Below, piece by piece: positions 22,106-33,467 of a stretch of DNA of 64,000 bases. This DNA is from Variovorax paradoxus (GTDB lineage: Bacteria > Pseudomonadota > Gammaproteobacteria > Burkholderiales > Burkholderiaceae_C). Below the pieces are notes generated by a model. The model was not told the origin of the DNA. It did no database searches and worked only from the letters and a program-made list of their open reading frames with translations. The stretch spans positions 186,001 to 250,000 of the forward strand of contig NZ_JAUSRN010000006.1 in the NCBI RefSeq assembly GCF_030811855.1, read 5' to 3'. Made by a program: the position numbers and the translations under genes. Numbering within the stretch: the first letter of the stretch is position 1; each line of letters begins with the position of its first letter.

Positions 22106-22127
22106 AAATGTGAATTTTTCCCATTTA
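22106..22127. promoter_or_regulatory. Degenerate CRP-like site upstream of paralog 3
   Basis: AAATGTGA, six bases, then CCCATTTA: one intact half-site and one decayed half. On the minus strand it aligns with the perfect site at 21672 and sits in an equivalent place before a paralogous gene, which supports a shared regulator. Confidence 0.4.
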
Positions 22128-22179
22128 CCCACCACCCTGCGTCAGGAAAATTCGGTCGGCCATGTAGGCCGCACCGCCA

Positions 22180-23001
22180 TCACCGCAGAAACACATGCTC
22201 CATGAACTGCCTGATCGGGTACTGAATCACCGTCTCCACCCGGGCCGGCAGTTCCAGCGGCCGCATCAGCATCTTGAGCGTGGCACCCGGGCTCAGGTTG
22301 GCGCGCACGGTGCCATTGATGCGCGCGCTCAATTGCCGGACGTAAGCCGCATCGCCGGCGCGCTCGGGTGAGCGGGTGCGCACCACGTGGCGCACGGCGC
22401 AGTCGGCATCTTCGCTCTTGAGCTCCAGCGTGCGCCGGCCGATGATGCCCAGCACGCGGAGCCGGCCCAGTTTTTCCTCTTGCCGATAGCGGCGAAAGAA
22501 GCGGTAGAAGTGCTTGTAATGGCTGACCTCGTCGGTCGCGATGCGGGTGGCCAGGTCGCGCAACACGGGTTCGTCGGTGGAGCGCGCCAGGGCGCGGTAG
22601 TAGCTGGCGGTGCCGGTCTCGACCACGCAGCGCGCGGCCAGCTCGAGGCCGCGCGTCGGGGAGAGCAGTTCCACCTTGCACAAGGTGGCGTATTCCTCCA
22701 GAAACCCACGGTAGGCGGCCTCCCAGTCGAATTCGGGCCAGACGTGGGACACGTAGGCGCGCAAGGCTTTGCCGTGCTGCAGTTCCTCGGCTTCCCAATA
22801 GCGGGTTAGCCAGGCGGTAACCTCGTCGTCGCCTTGGAAAAAGTCGACCAGGTTCTGGGTGTAAAGGTCCGAGCCGCTTTCGATGAACGAGGCGCAAGCA
22901 ACAAGGTAGAAAAGATTGTCGTCCTGGCGGACCTCCGCCCGTGCAATGCGCGAAAAATCCAGCTCCTCGATTTTCCAGTGTGCCGCCTCATGACCTGCCA
23001 T
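22180..23001 (-). CDS. Ferritin-like di-iron domain protein
   Basis: 273 aa, predicted all-helical. Candidate iron ligands fall in the ferritin-like pattern: Glu in FIESGSDLY, E-x-x-H in EAEELQHGKA, Glu in VVETGTASYY and E-x-x-H in TDEVSHYKHF. The spacing fits acyl-ACP desaturase-like or rubrerythrin-like oxidases. It has no signal peptide, so it is cytoplasmic. The start at 23001 has AAGGAG five bases upstream; the longer frame to 23079 has none. It is transcribed divergently from alaS. The substrate is unknown; an oxidase, hydroxylase or iron-handling role is possible. Confidence 0.75.
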   Translation of the reverse strand: MAGHEAAHWKIEELDFSRIARAEVRQDDNLFYLVACASFIESGSDLYTQNLVDFFQGDDEVTAWLTRYWEAEELQHGKALRAYVSHVWPEFDWEAAYRGFLEEYATLCKVELLSPTRGLELAARCVVETGTASYYRALARSTDEPVLRDLATRIATDEVSHYKHFYRFFRRYRQEEKLGRLRVLGIIGRRTLELKSEDADCAVRHVVRTRSPERAGDAAYVRQLSARINGTVRANLSPGATLKMLMRPLELPARVETVIQYPIRQFMEHVFLR

Positions 23002-23147
23002 GCATGCTCCTTGATTCACGTTTGAAACGAATGAATAGGACGAAGCCCGGCGCGTTTGGTTCTGCGCGCTAATTCCCATGTCAGCTTTGGCGTTCGGGGG
23101 CGCCCGCGCCGCTTTGGCCGCAGGGGGCGCGGCCCGGTGGCCAAACC

Positions 23148-23153
23148 TATAAT
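23148..23153 (+). promoter_or_regulatory. Likely -10 element of the alaS promoter
   Basis: Perfect TATAAT, 104 bp before the alaS start. The expected -35 position is GC-rich with no good match, so activity may depend on other features. The stretch 23002-23256 is the divergent control region for alaS and the ferritin-like gene. Confidence 0.45.
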
Positions 23154-23256
23154 CGTTTGTTCAAGCAAATCAAGCAGTCAGGTCGGTTGGACGCCGTGGT
23201 TTCGACGAGAGGGTCGCCATCGCCAGGCCGCCCTCGACAGCAGACGAAATCCAAAG

Positions 23257-25880
<2,624 letters not shown>

Positions 25881-25881
<1 letters not shown>

Positions 25882-26912
25882 TGGCCGGCACCGAGGTGCT
25901 CGGCCCCCCGCCCGGCGAAGTGCTGGTGATGGGGGCGGGCACCATCGGTTGCTTCATTGGCGGCAGCCTGGCAGCGGCGGGTGTTCCCGTTACCTTCGTC
26001 GGCCGGCCGCGCGTGCTGCGCAGCCTCGCGGAACATGGCCTCTCGCTGAGCGACATCGAAGGCGGTGCGCATCGCCTGCCACCCTCCAGCCTTCGGCTGA
26101 GCGAGCAGGTGCCGGTGGGTGCAACGCCGGCTTTGGTTCTTCTGTGCGTGAAGAGTGGGGCCACGGCAGAGGCGGCTGCCGAGCTGGCCTTTGCATTGCC
26201 CGCGGGCACCACGGTCGTCTCGTTCCAGAACGGCATTTCCAACTGTGCCGCGGCCTCGCAGGCGGGGCCCACGCTCAGCGTACTGCCGGGCATGGTGCCG
26301 TACAACGTGGCCGAGATCGGACCGGGTGCCTTTCACCGGGGCACGGCCGGACGGCTGGCCGCCAAGGACGACGCCGCACTGCGGCCCTGGCTGCCGGTGT
26401 TCGAACGGGCGGGCATTCCGCTCGATCTGCATGCCGACCTGCTGCCGGTGCAATGGGGCAAGCTGCTGCTCAACCTCAACAACCCCGTCAATGCGCTATC
26501 CGGGCTGCCGCTGCGCGAAGAGCTGCTGCAGCGCGGCTTTCGGCAATGCTTTGCCGCGCTGATCGACGAGGCGTTGGGCGTGCTTGGCCGTGCCGGCATC
26601 GCGCCGGCACAGGTGGCCGCGGTGCCGGCGCAGCGCCTTTCGTCAGTGTTGCGGCTGCCCGACTGGCTCTTTCGCATCGTCGCGGCGCGCATGCTGCGCA
26701 TCGACGCCAAAGCCCGTTCCAGCATGGCGGACGACTTGGCGCTCGGACGCCGCACTGAGATCGATGCGCTCAGCGGCGAAGTCGTGCGGCTTGCGCGAGA
26801 GCACGACCTGGAGGCTCCGCGCAACGCACGAATGTTCGTGCTGCTCGAAGACTGGCCGAAGCAGCCCAGGCGCTGGACGGCACGGCAATTGCAAGACGCA
26901 CTCGGCCTTTAG
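25881..26912 (+). CDS. 2-dehydropantoate 2-reductase family protein
   Basis: 343 aa. N-terminal Rossmann motif EVLVMGAGTIGCFIGGSLA, then the ApbA/PanE C-terminal domain with WGKLLLNLNNPVNALSG, which holds the catalytic Lys194 and Asn198. PanE reduces ketopantoate with NADPH in pantothenate synthesis, but many genomes carry related reductases for other 2-keto acids, so I withhold the symbol. TGATG overlap with alaS implies co-transcription. A 60-bp gap leads to the dehydrogenase downstream. Confidence 0.88.
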
Positions 26913-26972
26913 CGTGGAGGAACCTGTACCCTCTCGGGCCATTGCCGTGCGTGGCATTCAAGGGGAGTTCTC

Positions 26973-28232
26973 ATGCAGGTTCTGATTCTCGGCAGCGGTG
27001 TCATCGGCACCTCGGTGGCGTACTACCTGGCGCGTGCCGGCCATGACGTGACGGTGCTCGAACGCCAGTCCGCGCCCGCGCTCGAAACGAGCTTCGGCAA
27101 TGCGGGCGAGGTGTCGCCCGGCTACTCCGCACCATGGGCCGGGCCGGGTGTGCCGCTCAAGGCCGTCAAGTGGATACTCATGCGGCACAGCCCGCTGGTG
27201 ATCAAGCCCATGCTCGATCCGGCCATGTGGCGCTGGGGCCTTTCAATGCTGCGCAACTGCACGCAGGCGCGCTACGAACTCAACAAGGGCCGCATGGTGC
27301 GGCTCGCCGAATACAGCCGCGATTGCCTGAAGGCGCTGCGCGCCGACACCGGCATTCGGTATGACGAACGCGCGCTCGGCACCTTGCAGCTTTTTCGAAC
27401 CCAGAAGCAGCTCGACGGCATTGCCAAGGACGTGGAAGTGCTCAAGGCCTCCGGCGTGCCCTACCAGGTGCTCGACCGCGAAGGCTGCGTTCAGTACGAG
27501 CCCGCGCTTGCGGCGGTGAAGAGCAAGTTCGTCGGGGGCCTGCGCCTGCCGGGCGACGAGACTGGAGACTGCTTCAAGTTCACGCAGGCGCTTGCCGTGC
27601 TGGCCGAGGCAGCCGGCGTGAAGTTCCGCTTTGGCGTGAGCATCCAGGCCATCGAGCACGATGCCGGCGGCGTGACCGGCGTCAGAACCGATGCCGGCAG
27701 CTTCACGGCAGACCGCTACGTGGTGGCGCTGGGCAGCTACTCGCCAGCCATGGTCAAGCCGCTGGGCATCGACCTGCCGGTGTATCCGGTCAAGGGCTTC
27801 TCGATCACGGTGCCCATCACCGATGCCAGCGGTGCGCCGGAATCCACCGTGATGGACGAAACCTTCAAGGTGGCTGTCACCCGGCTCGGCGACCGCATCC
27901 GCGTGGGCGGCACCGCGCAGCTCTCGGGCTTCGACCTGGCGCTCGATGCCGGGCGGCGCGACACCCTCGAGCATGTCGTGACCGATCTCTTTCCGAAGGG
28001 CGGCGACGTGCGCGACGCTTCCTTCTGGACCGGCCTGCGTCCCATGACCCCCGACGGCACGCCGGTGATCGGCGCTACGCGCATTCCCAATCTGATGCTG
28101 TGCACCGGCCACGGCACGCTCGGCTGGACCATGGCGGCGGGCACCGGCCGCGTGATGGCCGATCTGATCGACGGCAGGCAGCCCGCGATCGACATGGAAG
28201 GCCTGACGGTCGCGCGCTACGGCGCGCGCTGA
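26973..28232 (+). CDS. dadA: D-amino acid dehydrogenase (DadA-type flavoprotein)
   Basis: 419 aa. FAD-binding [20 protein letters not shown] at the extreme N-terminus, then [20 protein letters not shown] and [20 protein letters not shown], with the C-terminal [20 protein letters not shown], all as in DadA. The enzyme oxidises D-amino acids, chiefly D-alanine, to keto acids and passes electrons to the respiratory chain at the inner membrane. AGGGGAG precedes the ATG. Its place behind alaS is suggestive of alanine metabolism, but co-regulation is inference. Confidence 0.92.
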   Translation: MQVLILGSGVIGTSVAYYLARAGHDVTVLERQSAPALETSFGNAGEVSPGYSAPWAGPGVPLKAVKWILMRHSPLVIKPMLDPAMWRWGLSMLRNCTQARYELNKGRMVRLAEYSRDCLKALRADTGIRYDERALGTLQLFRTQKQLDGIAKDVEVLKASGVPYQVLDREGCVQYEPALAAVKSKFVGGLRLPGDETGDCFKFTQALAVLAEAAGVKFRFGVSIQAIEHDAGGVTGVRTDAGSFTADRYVVALGSYSPAMVKPLGIDLPVYPVKGFSITVPITDASGAPESTVMDETFKVAVTRLGDRIRVGGTAQLSGFDLALDAGRRDTLEHVVTDLFPKGGDVRDASFWTGLRPMTPDGTPVIGATRIPNLMLCTGHGTLGWTMAAGTGRVMADLIDGRQPAIDMEGLTVARYGAR

Positions 28233-28359
28233 TCGGGCAGCGCTGCGCACGGGGCCGGGCCCCGAAGTCCGAGCGGACGAAAACCGAAAAAACCGAGAAC
28301 CACCGCCAACAGGCGGAAGGCCGGGCTGCGTGCGCCCGTTCTAAGGGTTCATACCTAGA

Positions 28360-28428
28360 TTGACGAAATTAGTCGTACTCGGTATTCTTCGTCTCGTTCC
28401 ATTAATAAATCGTTGTTTCATTAGTAAA
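28360..28428 (+). promoter_or_regulatory. Promoter and candidate operator of the catabolic operon
   Basis: TTGACG (28360-28365), 17 bp, TATTCT (28383-28388): a good sigma-70 match. Immediately downstream a 10-bp direct repeat, CATTAATAAA (28400) and CATTAGTAAA (28419), recurs with a 19-bp period just before the first gene at 28455. The 35/10 spacer also contains ACGA-N6-TCGT. Either could bind the IclR-type regulator encoded at 31789. Confidence 0.6.
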
Positions 28429-28454
28429 ACATACGATCCAACCCCACGAAGCTC

Positions 28455-29438
28455 ATGAAATCCACCCGCCGCCGCGCCATCGCCGCCGCCGTCGCCCTGG
28501 GCTCTGCCTGTGCCGCAGGGTTCGCCTGGGCCAACGGCTACCCGAGCAAGCCCATCACGCTGGTCGTCGCCTATCCGGCCGGCGGCGATACCGACGCGCT
28601 GGCGCGGCTCTTTGCCGAAAAGCTGGCCGCGCGCGTGGGCCAGCCCGTGGTGGTCGACAACCGTCCCGGCGCCAGCGGCATCATCGGCAGCGCCTACGTG
28701 TCGAAGGCGCCGCCCGATGGCCATACGCTGCTGCTCGCGCCCAGCACCTTCTCTATCGCGCAGTTGGTGCTCAAGTCGGGCGGCGCCTCGGGCTACGACG
28801 TGCTGAACGGCTTCACGCCCATCGTGCAGACCGGAAGCCTGCCGCTCTTCCTGGTGGCGGGCAGCGCCAGCGGCATGGCAAGCCTGAAAGACCTGGTGGC
28901 CGCGGTCAAGGCCGGCAAGCCGCTTACCTATGCAAGCCCGGGCAGCGGCTCGCCAATGCACATCCTGGGCGAAATGTTCAATCGCGCCGCAGGCGTGAAT
29001 CTCGCGCACGTGCCGTACAAGGGCGTGGCGCCGGCGGTCAACGACGTGCTGGGCGGCCATGTGCCCGCCACCTTCATCACGCTGGGACCGGTGGCGCCTT
29101 ACTTCGCCAACGGCAAGATGCTGCCGCTGGCGGTGGCGTCCCGCGAGCGTTCTCCGCTCGCACCCAAGGTGCCGACCCTGCTGGAGCTCGGCTACAAGGA
29201 CGTGGAAGTCACGGCTTGGAACGGCCTCTGGGGTCCGCGCAACCTGCCGCCCGAGATCGTCAAGACGCTCAACGGCCACTTCAACGAAATCCTGAAGATG
29301 CCCGACATCGTCTCGCGCATGGCCGTTCTCGGCACCGTGCCGGTGGGTGGCAGCGCCGACGCGCTGGGCAAGATCAACGCCGCGGACTTCGAGCGCTTCG
29401 GCAAGGTCATCAAGGAACTCGGCATCCAGGCCGACTGA
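28455..29438 (+). CDS. TctC/Bug-type periplasmic substrate-binding protein
   Basis: 327 aa. A signal peptide (RRRAIAAAVALGSACAAGF, cleavage near AWA-NG) precedes the Bug-family opening YPSKPITLVVAYPAGGDTD and the signatures VVVDNRPGASGIIGSAYV and HVPYKGVAPAVNDVLGGHV. Such proteins bind carboxylates in the periplasm. Burkholderiales carry many without adjacent TctAB membrane genes, as here, so uptake or sensing partners would be elsewhere. It is the first gene of the catabolic operon, which suggests the binding of the pathway's substrate. Confidence 0.93.
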   Translation: MKSTRRRAIAAAVALGSACAAGFAWANGYPSKPITLVVAYPAGGDTDALARLFAEKLAARVGQPVVVDNRPGASGIIGSAYVSKAPPDGHTLLLAPSTFSIAQLVLKSGGASGYDVLNGFTPIVQTGSLPLFLVAGSASGMASLKDLVAAVKAGKPLTYASPGSGSPMHILGEMFNRAAGVNLAHVPYKGVAPAVNDVLGGHVPATFITLGPVAPYFANGKMLPLAVASRERSPLAPKVPTLLELGYKDVEVTAWNGLWGPRNLPPEIVKTLNGHFNEILKMPDIVSRMAVLGTVPVGGSADALGKINAADFERFGKVIKELGIQAD

Positions 29439-29457
29439 ACGCACGACTGATACCCAC

Positions 29458-30273
29458 ATGACCGAACTCAAAGCCGTTCCCGATCCCTCGAGTCTGCAGG
29501 CCTTGCTGGCCGAGCTGCCCGCCAATCTGCTGGCGGGCCGCCGCATTCTTGTGACCGGCGGCGCGCGCGGGCTGGGGCTCGCCTTTGCGCAGTGCATCGC
29601 CGCGGCGGGCGCGAGCGTGGTGCTGGCCGACATCCTCGGTGACCTGGCCGAGACCGAGGCCAAGGCGCTGCGCGACGCGGGCCGCCAAGCCGATGCCCTG
29701 GCGGTCGACCTGTCGGAGCCGGCCTCCATCGAAGCCGGCGCCGCCGAAGCAGTCCGCCTGCTCGGCGGGCTCGACGGCCTCGTCAACAACGCGGCCATCA
29801 CCAACTCGGGGGGACGCGACGCGCATCAACTCGAGATCGATACCTGGGACCGCGTGATGAACGTCAACGTGCGCGGCACCTGGCTCATGAGCCGGGCCTG
29901 CCAGCCCGCACTCGCAGCCAGCGGCCGCGGCGCGATCGTCAACCTCGCGTCGGACACCGCGCTGTGGGGCGCACCCAACCTGCTGGCCTATGCGTCGAGC
30001 AAGGGCGCCGTCGTTTCCATGACGCGCTCGCTGGCGCGCGAATGGGGCGGCGACAACATCACGGTCAATGCCGTGGCGCCTGGCCTGACGCTGGTCGAGG
30101 CTACCGAATACGTGCCGATGGCGCGCCACCAGAAGTACCTCGAAGGCCGTGCCATACCGCGCGAGCAGCAGGCCGCCGACGTCTGCGGCGCCGCGCTGTA
30201 CCTGCTTTCCGGCCTTGCACGCTTCGTGACCGGCCAGTTGCTGGCCGTGAACGGCGGCTTTGCGATGCACTGA
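29458..30273 (+). CDS. SDR family oxidoreductase (canonical)
   Basis: 271 aa. Classical short-chain dehydrogenase: cofactor motif TGGARGLGLA, NNAAITN (the NNAG equivalent), Ser in VNLASDTALWGAP and the catalytic YASSK. NAD(P)-dependent alcohol/ketone or dihydrodiol oxidation is expected. The ATG is 19 bp after the TctC stop. In a ring-oxidation cluster it could rearomatise a cis-dihydrodiol or oxidise a ring-opened alcohol; the sequence does not decide this. Confidence 0.92.
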   Translation: MTELKAVPDPSSLQALLAELPANLLAGRRILVTGGARGLGLAFAQCIAAAGASVVLADILGDLAETEAKALRDAGRQADALAVDLSEPASIEAGAAEAVRLLGGLDGLVNNAAITNSGGRDAHQLEIDTWDRVMNVNVRGTWLMSRACQPALAASGRGAIVNLASDTALWGAPNLLAYASSKGAVVSMTRSLAREWGGDNITVNAVAPGLTLVEATEYVPMARHQKYLEGRAIPREQQAADVCGAALYLLSGLARFVTGQLLAVNGGFAMH

Positions 30274-30301
30274 AATTTTTCCGACGAATGGAGTGAACAC
30301 T

Positions 30302-30850
30302 ATGAGCGATTTGTCCGAACAACAGAAGATCACCGATGCCCCCGGCAACAGCCTGGCGCAGCCCGAGGGCAGCAGCCTTGCCGAGTGGATGAACACCCGC
30401 ATCGCCCGCTACGAAACCCGCAAGTACGACTGGGACGCGCTGAAGTTCCAGGCCGACCTCGACCCCAAGTTCCGCCGCGCGCAGATGCGCTACGTGGGCA
30501 CCGGCGGCACCGGCGTTGCGAAGGACGTCAACACCGTGCCCGCCGAGCACTTCACCTTCTCGACCATGGTGATTCCGGCTGGGCATGAAGGCCCGCCGCA
30601 CCTGCACACCGACGTGGAAGAAGTCTTCTTCCTGATCCGCGGCAAGCTCAAGGTCGTGATCGAGAAAGACGGCGAGCGCTTCGAAACCATCATGACCGAC
30701 CGCGACCTGATCTCGGTACCGCCCGGCGTGTACCGCGAAGAAATCAACATCGGCGACGAAGACGCGCTGATGTGCGTGATGCTCGGCGCCAGGAAGCCCG
30801 TGACGCCGACGTACCCGGCCGATCACCCGCTGGCCCGCATCAAGCGCTGA
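30302..30850 (+). CDS. Cupin domain protein
   Basis: 182 aa, a single cupin. Motif 1 is PPHLHTDVEEVFFLIRGKLK (His, His and Glu metal ligands) and motif 2 lies around DLISVPPGVYREEIN, where the usual His is replaced by Tyr/Arg. GGAG sits 8 bases before the ATG. It may be a metal-dependent isomerase or dioxygenase, or a non-catalytic small-molecule binder. The N-terminal 70 residues (ARYETRKYDWDALKFQADLD) are not part of the barrel. Confidence 0.85.
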   Translation: MSDLSEQQKITDAPGNSLAQPEGSSLAEWMNTRIARYETRKYDWDALKFQADLDPKFRRAQMRYVGTGGTGVAKDVNTVPAEHFTFSTMVIPAGHEGPPHLHTDVEEVFFLIRGKLKVVIEKDGERFETIMTDRDLISVPPGVYREEINIGDEDALMCVMLGARKPVTPTYPADHPLARIKR

Positions 30851-30861
30851 AGCAAGCCGCC

Positions 30862-31746
30862 ATGAATGACGCCATGAACGATGCCATCGCCACCGACGCG
30901 CCGAGCTTGCCCGCTTCCGAGCTGGCATTGCTGGAGACCCGTTTTCCGGCGCGCTCCGTGCCGGTCGGCAATGGTGCCGTGGTTTCGGTGCGCGAGCGCG
31001 GCGCGGGGCCGGCCGTCGTCTGCCTGCACGGCATCGGCTCCGGCGCGGCTTCGTGGCTCAACGTCGCCTTGCTGCTCTCGCACCGGGCCCGCGTGATCGC
31101 GTGGGACGCACCGGGCTACGGTGCCTCGACGCCGCTTGTACCCGCCGCGCCCTCTGCGCCCGACTATGCGCAGCGGCTGCACGCCATGCTCGATGCGCTC
31201 GACGTGACGTCCTGCGTGCTGGTGGGACATTCGCTCGGCGCGCTCGTTGCCGCGTCCGCCGCGCGCAAGGATTCGGCTTTGGCCTCGCGCATCCGCCGCC
31301 TGGTGCTGATCAGCCCGGCCGCCGGCTACGGCGCACCATCACGCGCGCAGGCCCGCGCCAAGGTGCGTGCCGAACGGCTCGCCACGCTCGACGAACTCGG
31401 CATTGCCGGCATGGCCGCCAGGCGCTCGGGACGCCTGGTGTCCGACGGCGCCAGCGAACTCGCGCGCCAGTGGGTGCGCTGGAACATGGCGCGGCTGAAC
31501 GATGGCGGCTATCGCCAGGCCGTCGAGCTGCTGTGCAACGCCGACCTGCTGGCCGACCTGCCGCCCGCCATGCCGGTGCGCGTGGCCTGCGGCTCGCTCG
31601 ATGCCGTCACCACGCCCGAAGCCTGCGCCGAAGTCGCGCGCCGGTGCGGCGTGCCGCTCGAACCGATTGCCGACGCCGGACACGCCAGCTACGTGGAGCA
31701 GCCGCAAGCCGTGGCCGCACTGCTGCGCGAAGTGCTGGCCGCCTGA
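30862..31746 (+). CDS. Alpha/beta hydrolase
   Basis: 294 aa. Oxyanion-loop motif CLHGIGSGAASW, nucleophile elbow VGHSLGALVA (Ser), acid after ACGSLDAVT and His in DAGHASYVEQ: a complete Ser-Asp-His triad. Meta-cleavage product hydrolases and lactonases share this layout, matching the extradiol-type enzyme encoded downstream, though many other esters would fit. A second in-frame ATG 12 bp downstream is possible; neither has a strong ribosome site. Confidence 0.9.
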   Translation: MNDAMNDAIATDAPSLPASELALLETRFPARSVPVGNGAVVSVRERGAGPAVVCLHGIGSGAASWLNVALLLSHRARVIAWDAPGYGASTPLVPAAPSAPDYAQRLHAMLDALDVTSCVLVGHSLGALVAASAARKDSALASRIRRLVLISPAAGYGAPSRAQARAKVRAERLATLDELGIAGMAARRSGRLVSDGASELARQWVRWNMARLNDGGYRQAVELLCNADLLADLPPAMPVRVACGSLDAVTTPEACAEVARRCGVPLEPIADAGHASYVEQPQAVAALLREVLAA

Positions 31747-31788
31747 TAGAAGACACGACAAGACAACCAACGGGAAGAACGAACCACC

Positions 31789-32625
31789 ATGGCCACCAAC
31801 GACAACGAGACGATGGAAGAAGGCGGCGACCGCTACAACGTGCCGGCGCTCGAGCGCGGCCTGCGCGTGCTGTGCGAGTTCAGCCGCGAGAGCCGCACGC
31901 TCTCGGCGCCCGAACTGGCGCGCCGCTTCGACCTGCCGCGCTCGACCGTGTTCCGGCTTCTCACCACGCTGGAGAACATGGGCTTTCTCGAGCGAGCCGA
32001 AGGCGGGCGCGACTACCGCCTGGGCCTTGCGGTGCTCCGCCTCGGCTTCGAATACCTGGCTTCGCTGGAGCTCACCCAGTTGGGCACGCCGCTACTCAAC
32101 CGCCTGTGCGACGAGCTGCGCACGCCATGCAACCTGGTGGTGCGCGACGGCCGCTCCATCGTCTATGTGGCCAAGGTGGCGCCGCCCACGCCCTTCGCCA
32201 GCTCGGTCACCGTGGGCACGCGCCTGCCGGCCCACGCCACGGTGCTCGGCCGCGTGCTGCTCGAAGACCTCACGCTGCCGCAGCTGCGCGCGCTCTACCC
32301 CGAAGACAAGCTCGAGACCTTCTCGCCGAGCACGCCCAAGACCGTGAGCGAACTGTTCGACATGGTCCAGGCCGACCGCAGCCGCGGCTATGTGCTGGGT
32401 GAGGGCTTCTTCGAATCGAACATCTCCAGCATCGCGGCACCGGTGCGCGACCATAGCGGCCACATCGTGGCGGCGCTGGGCGCCACCATCACCTCGGGCC
32501 ACATCGACCAGGGCCGCATGGACGAGATGGTGCAGCGCGTGCGCAGCACCGCCGAAGAGATCTCGGGCCTCCTGAACTATTCGCCCGCACGGTCGCAAAA
32601 GGTGGTTCCGCTTCGCAGCGCATGA
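31789..32625 (+). CDS. IclR family transcriptional regulator
   Basis: 278 aa. An N-terminal winged helix (ALERGLRVLCEFSRESRTLS ... LPRSTVFRLLTTLENMGFLE) is followed by the IclR effector domain (GLAVLRLGFEYLASLEL; LGRVLLEDLTLPQLRALYP; RSRGYVLGEGFFESNISSIA). IclR proteins control aromatic and short-chain acid catabolism and bind small ligands. Unusually for the family it sits within the operon on the same strand rather than divergently, so it is likely autoregulated. Its stop overlaps the next start (ATGA). Confidence 0.93.
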   Translation: MATNDNETMEEGGDRYNVPALERGLRVLCEFSRESRTLSAPELARRFDLPRSTVFRLLTTLENMGFLERAEGGRDYRLGLAVLRLGFEYLASLELTQLGTPLLNRLCDELRTPCNLVVRDGRSIVYVAKVAPPTPFASSVTVGTRLPAHATVLGRVLLEDLTLPQLRALYPEDKLETFSPSTPKTVSELFDMVQADRSRGYVLGEGFFESNISSIAAPVRDHSGHIVAALGATITSGHIDQGRMDEMVQRVRSTAEEISGLLNYSPARSQKVVPLRSA

Positions 32626-33467
32626 CCCACGCCATGACACAGCCATCGTCTTCTTTCTTTGCCGCCAATGCGCTTGCAGGCCGCGTGGCCGTGGTCACGG
32701 GCGGTTCCTCGGGCATCGGGCTTGCCACGGTCGAACTGCTGCTCGAATGCGGCGCTTCGGTCGCGCTGTGCGGCCGCAATGCCGAGCGGCTCGACGCCGC
32801 AGTAGCCGGCCTGCGCAAGCAGCACCCGAACGGCAAGCTGTTCGCGCAGCCTTGCGACGTGCTCGATGCCGGCTCGGTCCGCGGCTTCGCCGCCGCGAGC
32901 GAAGCTGCGCTTGGCCCGGCCTCGATGCTGGTGAACAACGCAGGGCAGGGCCGTGTCTCCACTTTCGCCGACACCGACGACGCGGCCTGGACCGAAGAGC
33001 TCAACCTGAAGTTCTTCTCCGTGATCAACCCCACGCGCGCTTTCCTGCCGCAGCTCGCGGCACAGCGCGCGGTCCGGGGTGATGCCGCCATCGTCTGCGC
33101 CAACTCGCTGCTGGCGCGCCAGCCCGAGCCGCACATGGTCGCCACCTCGGCCGCGCGCGCCGGCTTGCTGAACCTCGTGCGTTCGATGGCCACCGAGTTC
33201 GCGCCGCAGGGCGTGCGCGTCAACGGCATCCTGATCGGCCTGGTCGAGTCGGGCCAGTGGCGCCGCCGCTTCGAGGCGCGCGAAGACAAGTCGCTCGACT
33301 GGTCCGCCTGGAGCGGCCAGCTCGCGAAGAACAAACACATCCCGCTGGGTCGACTGGGGCTTCCGAGCGAAGCCGCGCGCGCGATCCTTTTCCTGGCTTC
33401 ACCGCTCGCCTCGTACACGACCGGCAGCCATATCGACATTTCCGGAGGCCTTTCGCGCCATGCATAA
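32622..33467 (+). CDS. SDR-fold protein lacking the catalytic Tyr-Lys pair
   Basis: 281 aa. The cofactor site is intact (VVTGGSSGIGLATVELLL; NNAGQG), but where YxxxK is expected the sequence is HMVATSAARAGLLNL, so Tyr and Lys are replaced by small residues. The C-terminus (GSHIDISGGLSRHA) is normal. It may be a non-dehydrogenase SDR, a binding subunit, or use other residues. It overlaps the IclR stop by 4 bases and the next start by 8, so all three are translationally linked. Confidence 0.88.
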   Translation: MTHAMTQPSSSFFAANALAGRVAVVTGGSSGIGLATVELLLECGASVALCGRNAERLDAAVAGLRKQHPNGKLFAQPCDVLDAGSVRGFAAASEAALGPASMLVNNAGQGRVSTFADTDDAAWTEELNLKFFSVINPTRAFLPQLAAQRAVRGDAAIVCANSLLARQPEPHMVATSAARAGLLNLVRSMATEFAPQGVRVNGILIGLVESGQWRRRFEAREDKSLDWSAWSGQLAKNKHIPLGRLGLPSEAARAILFLASPLASYTTGSHIDISGGLSRHA

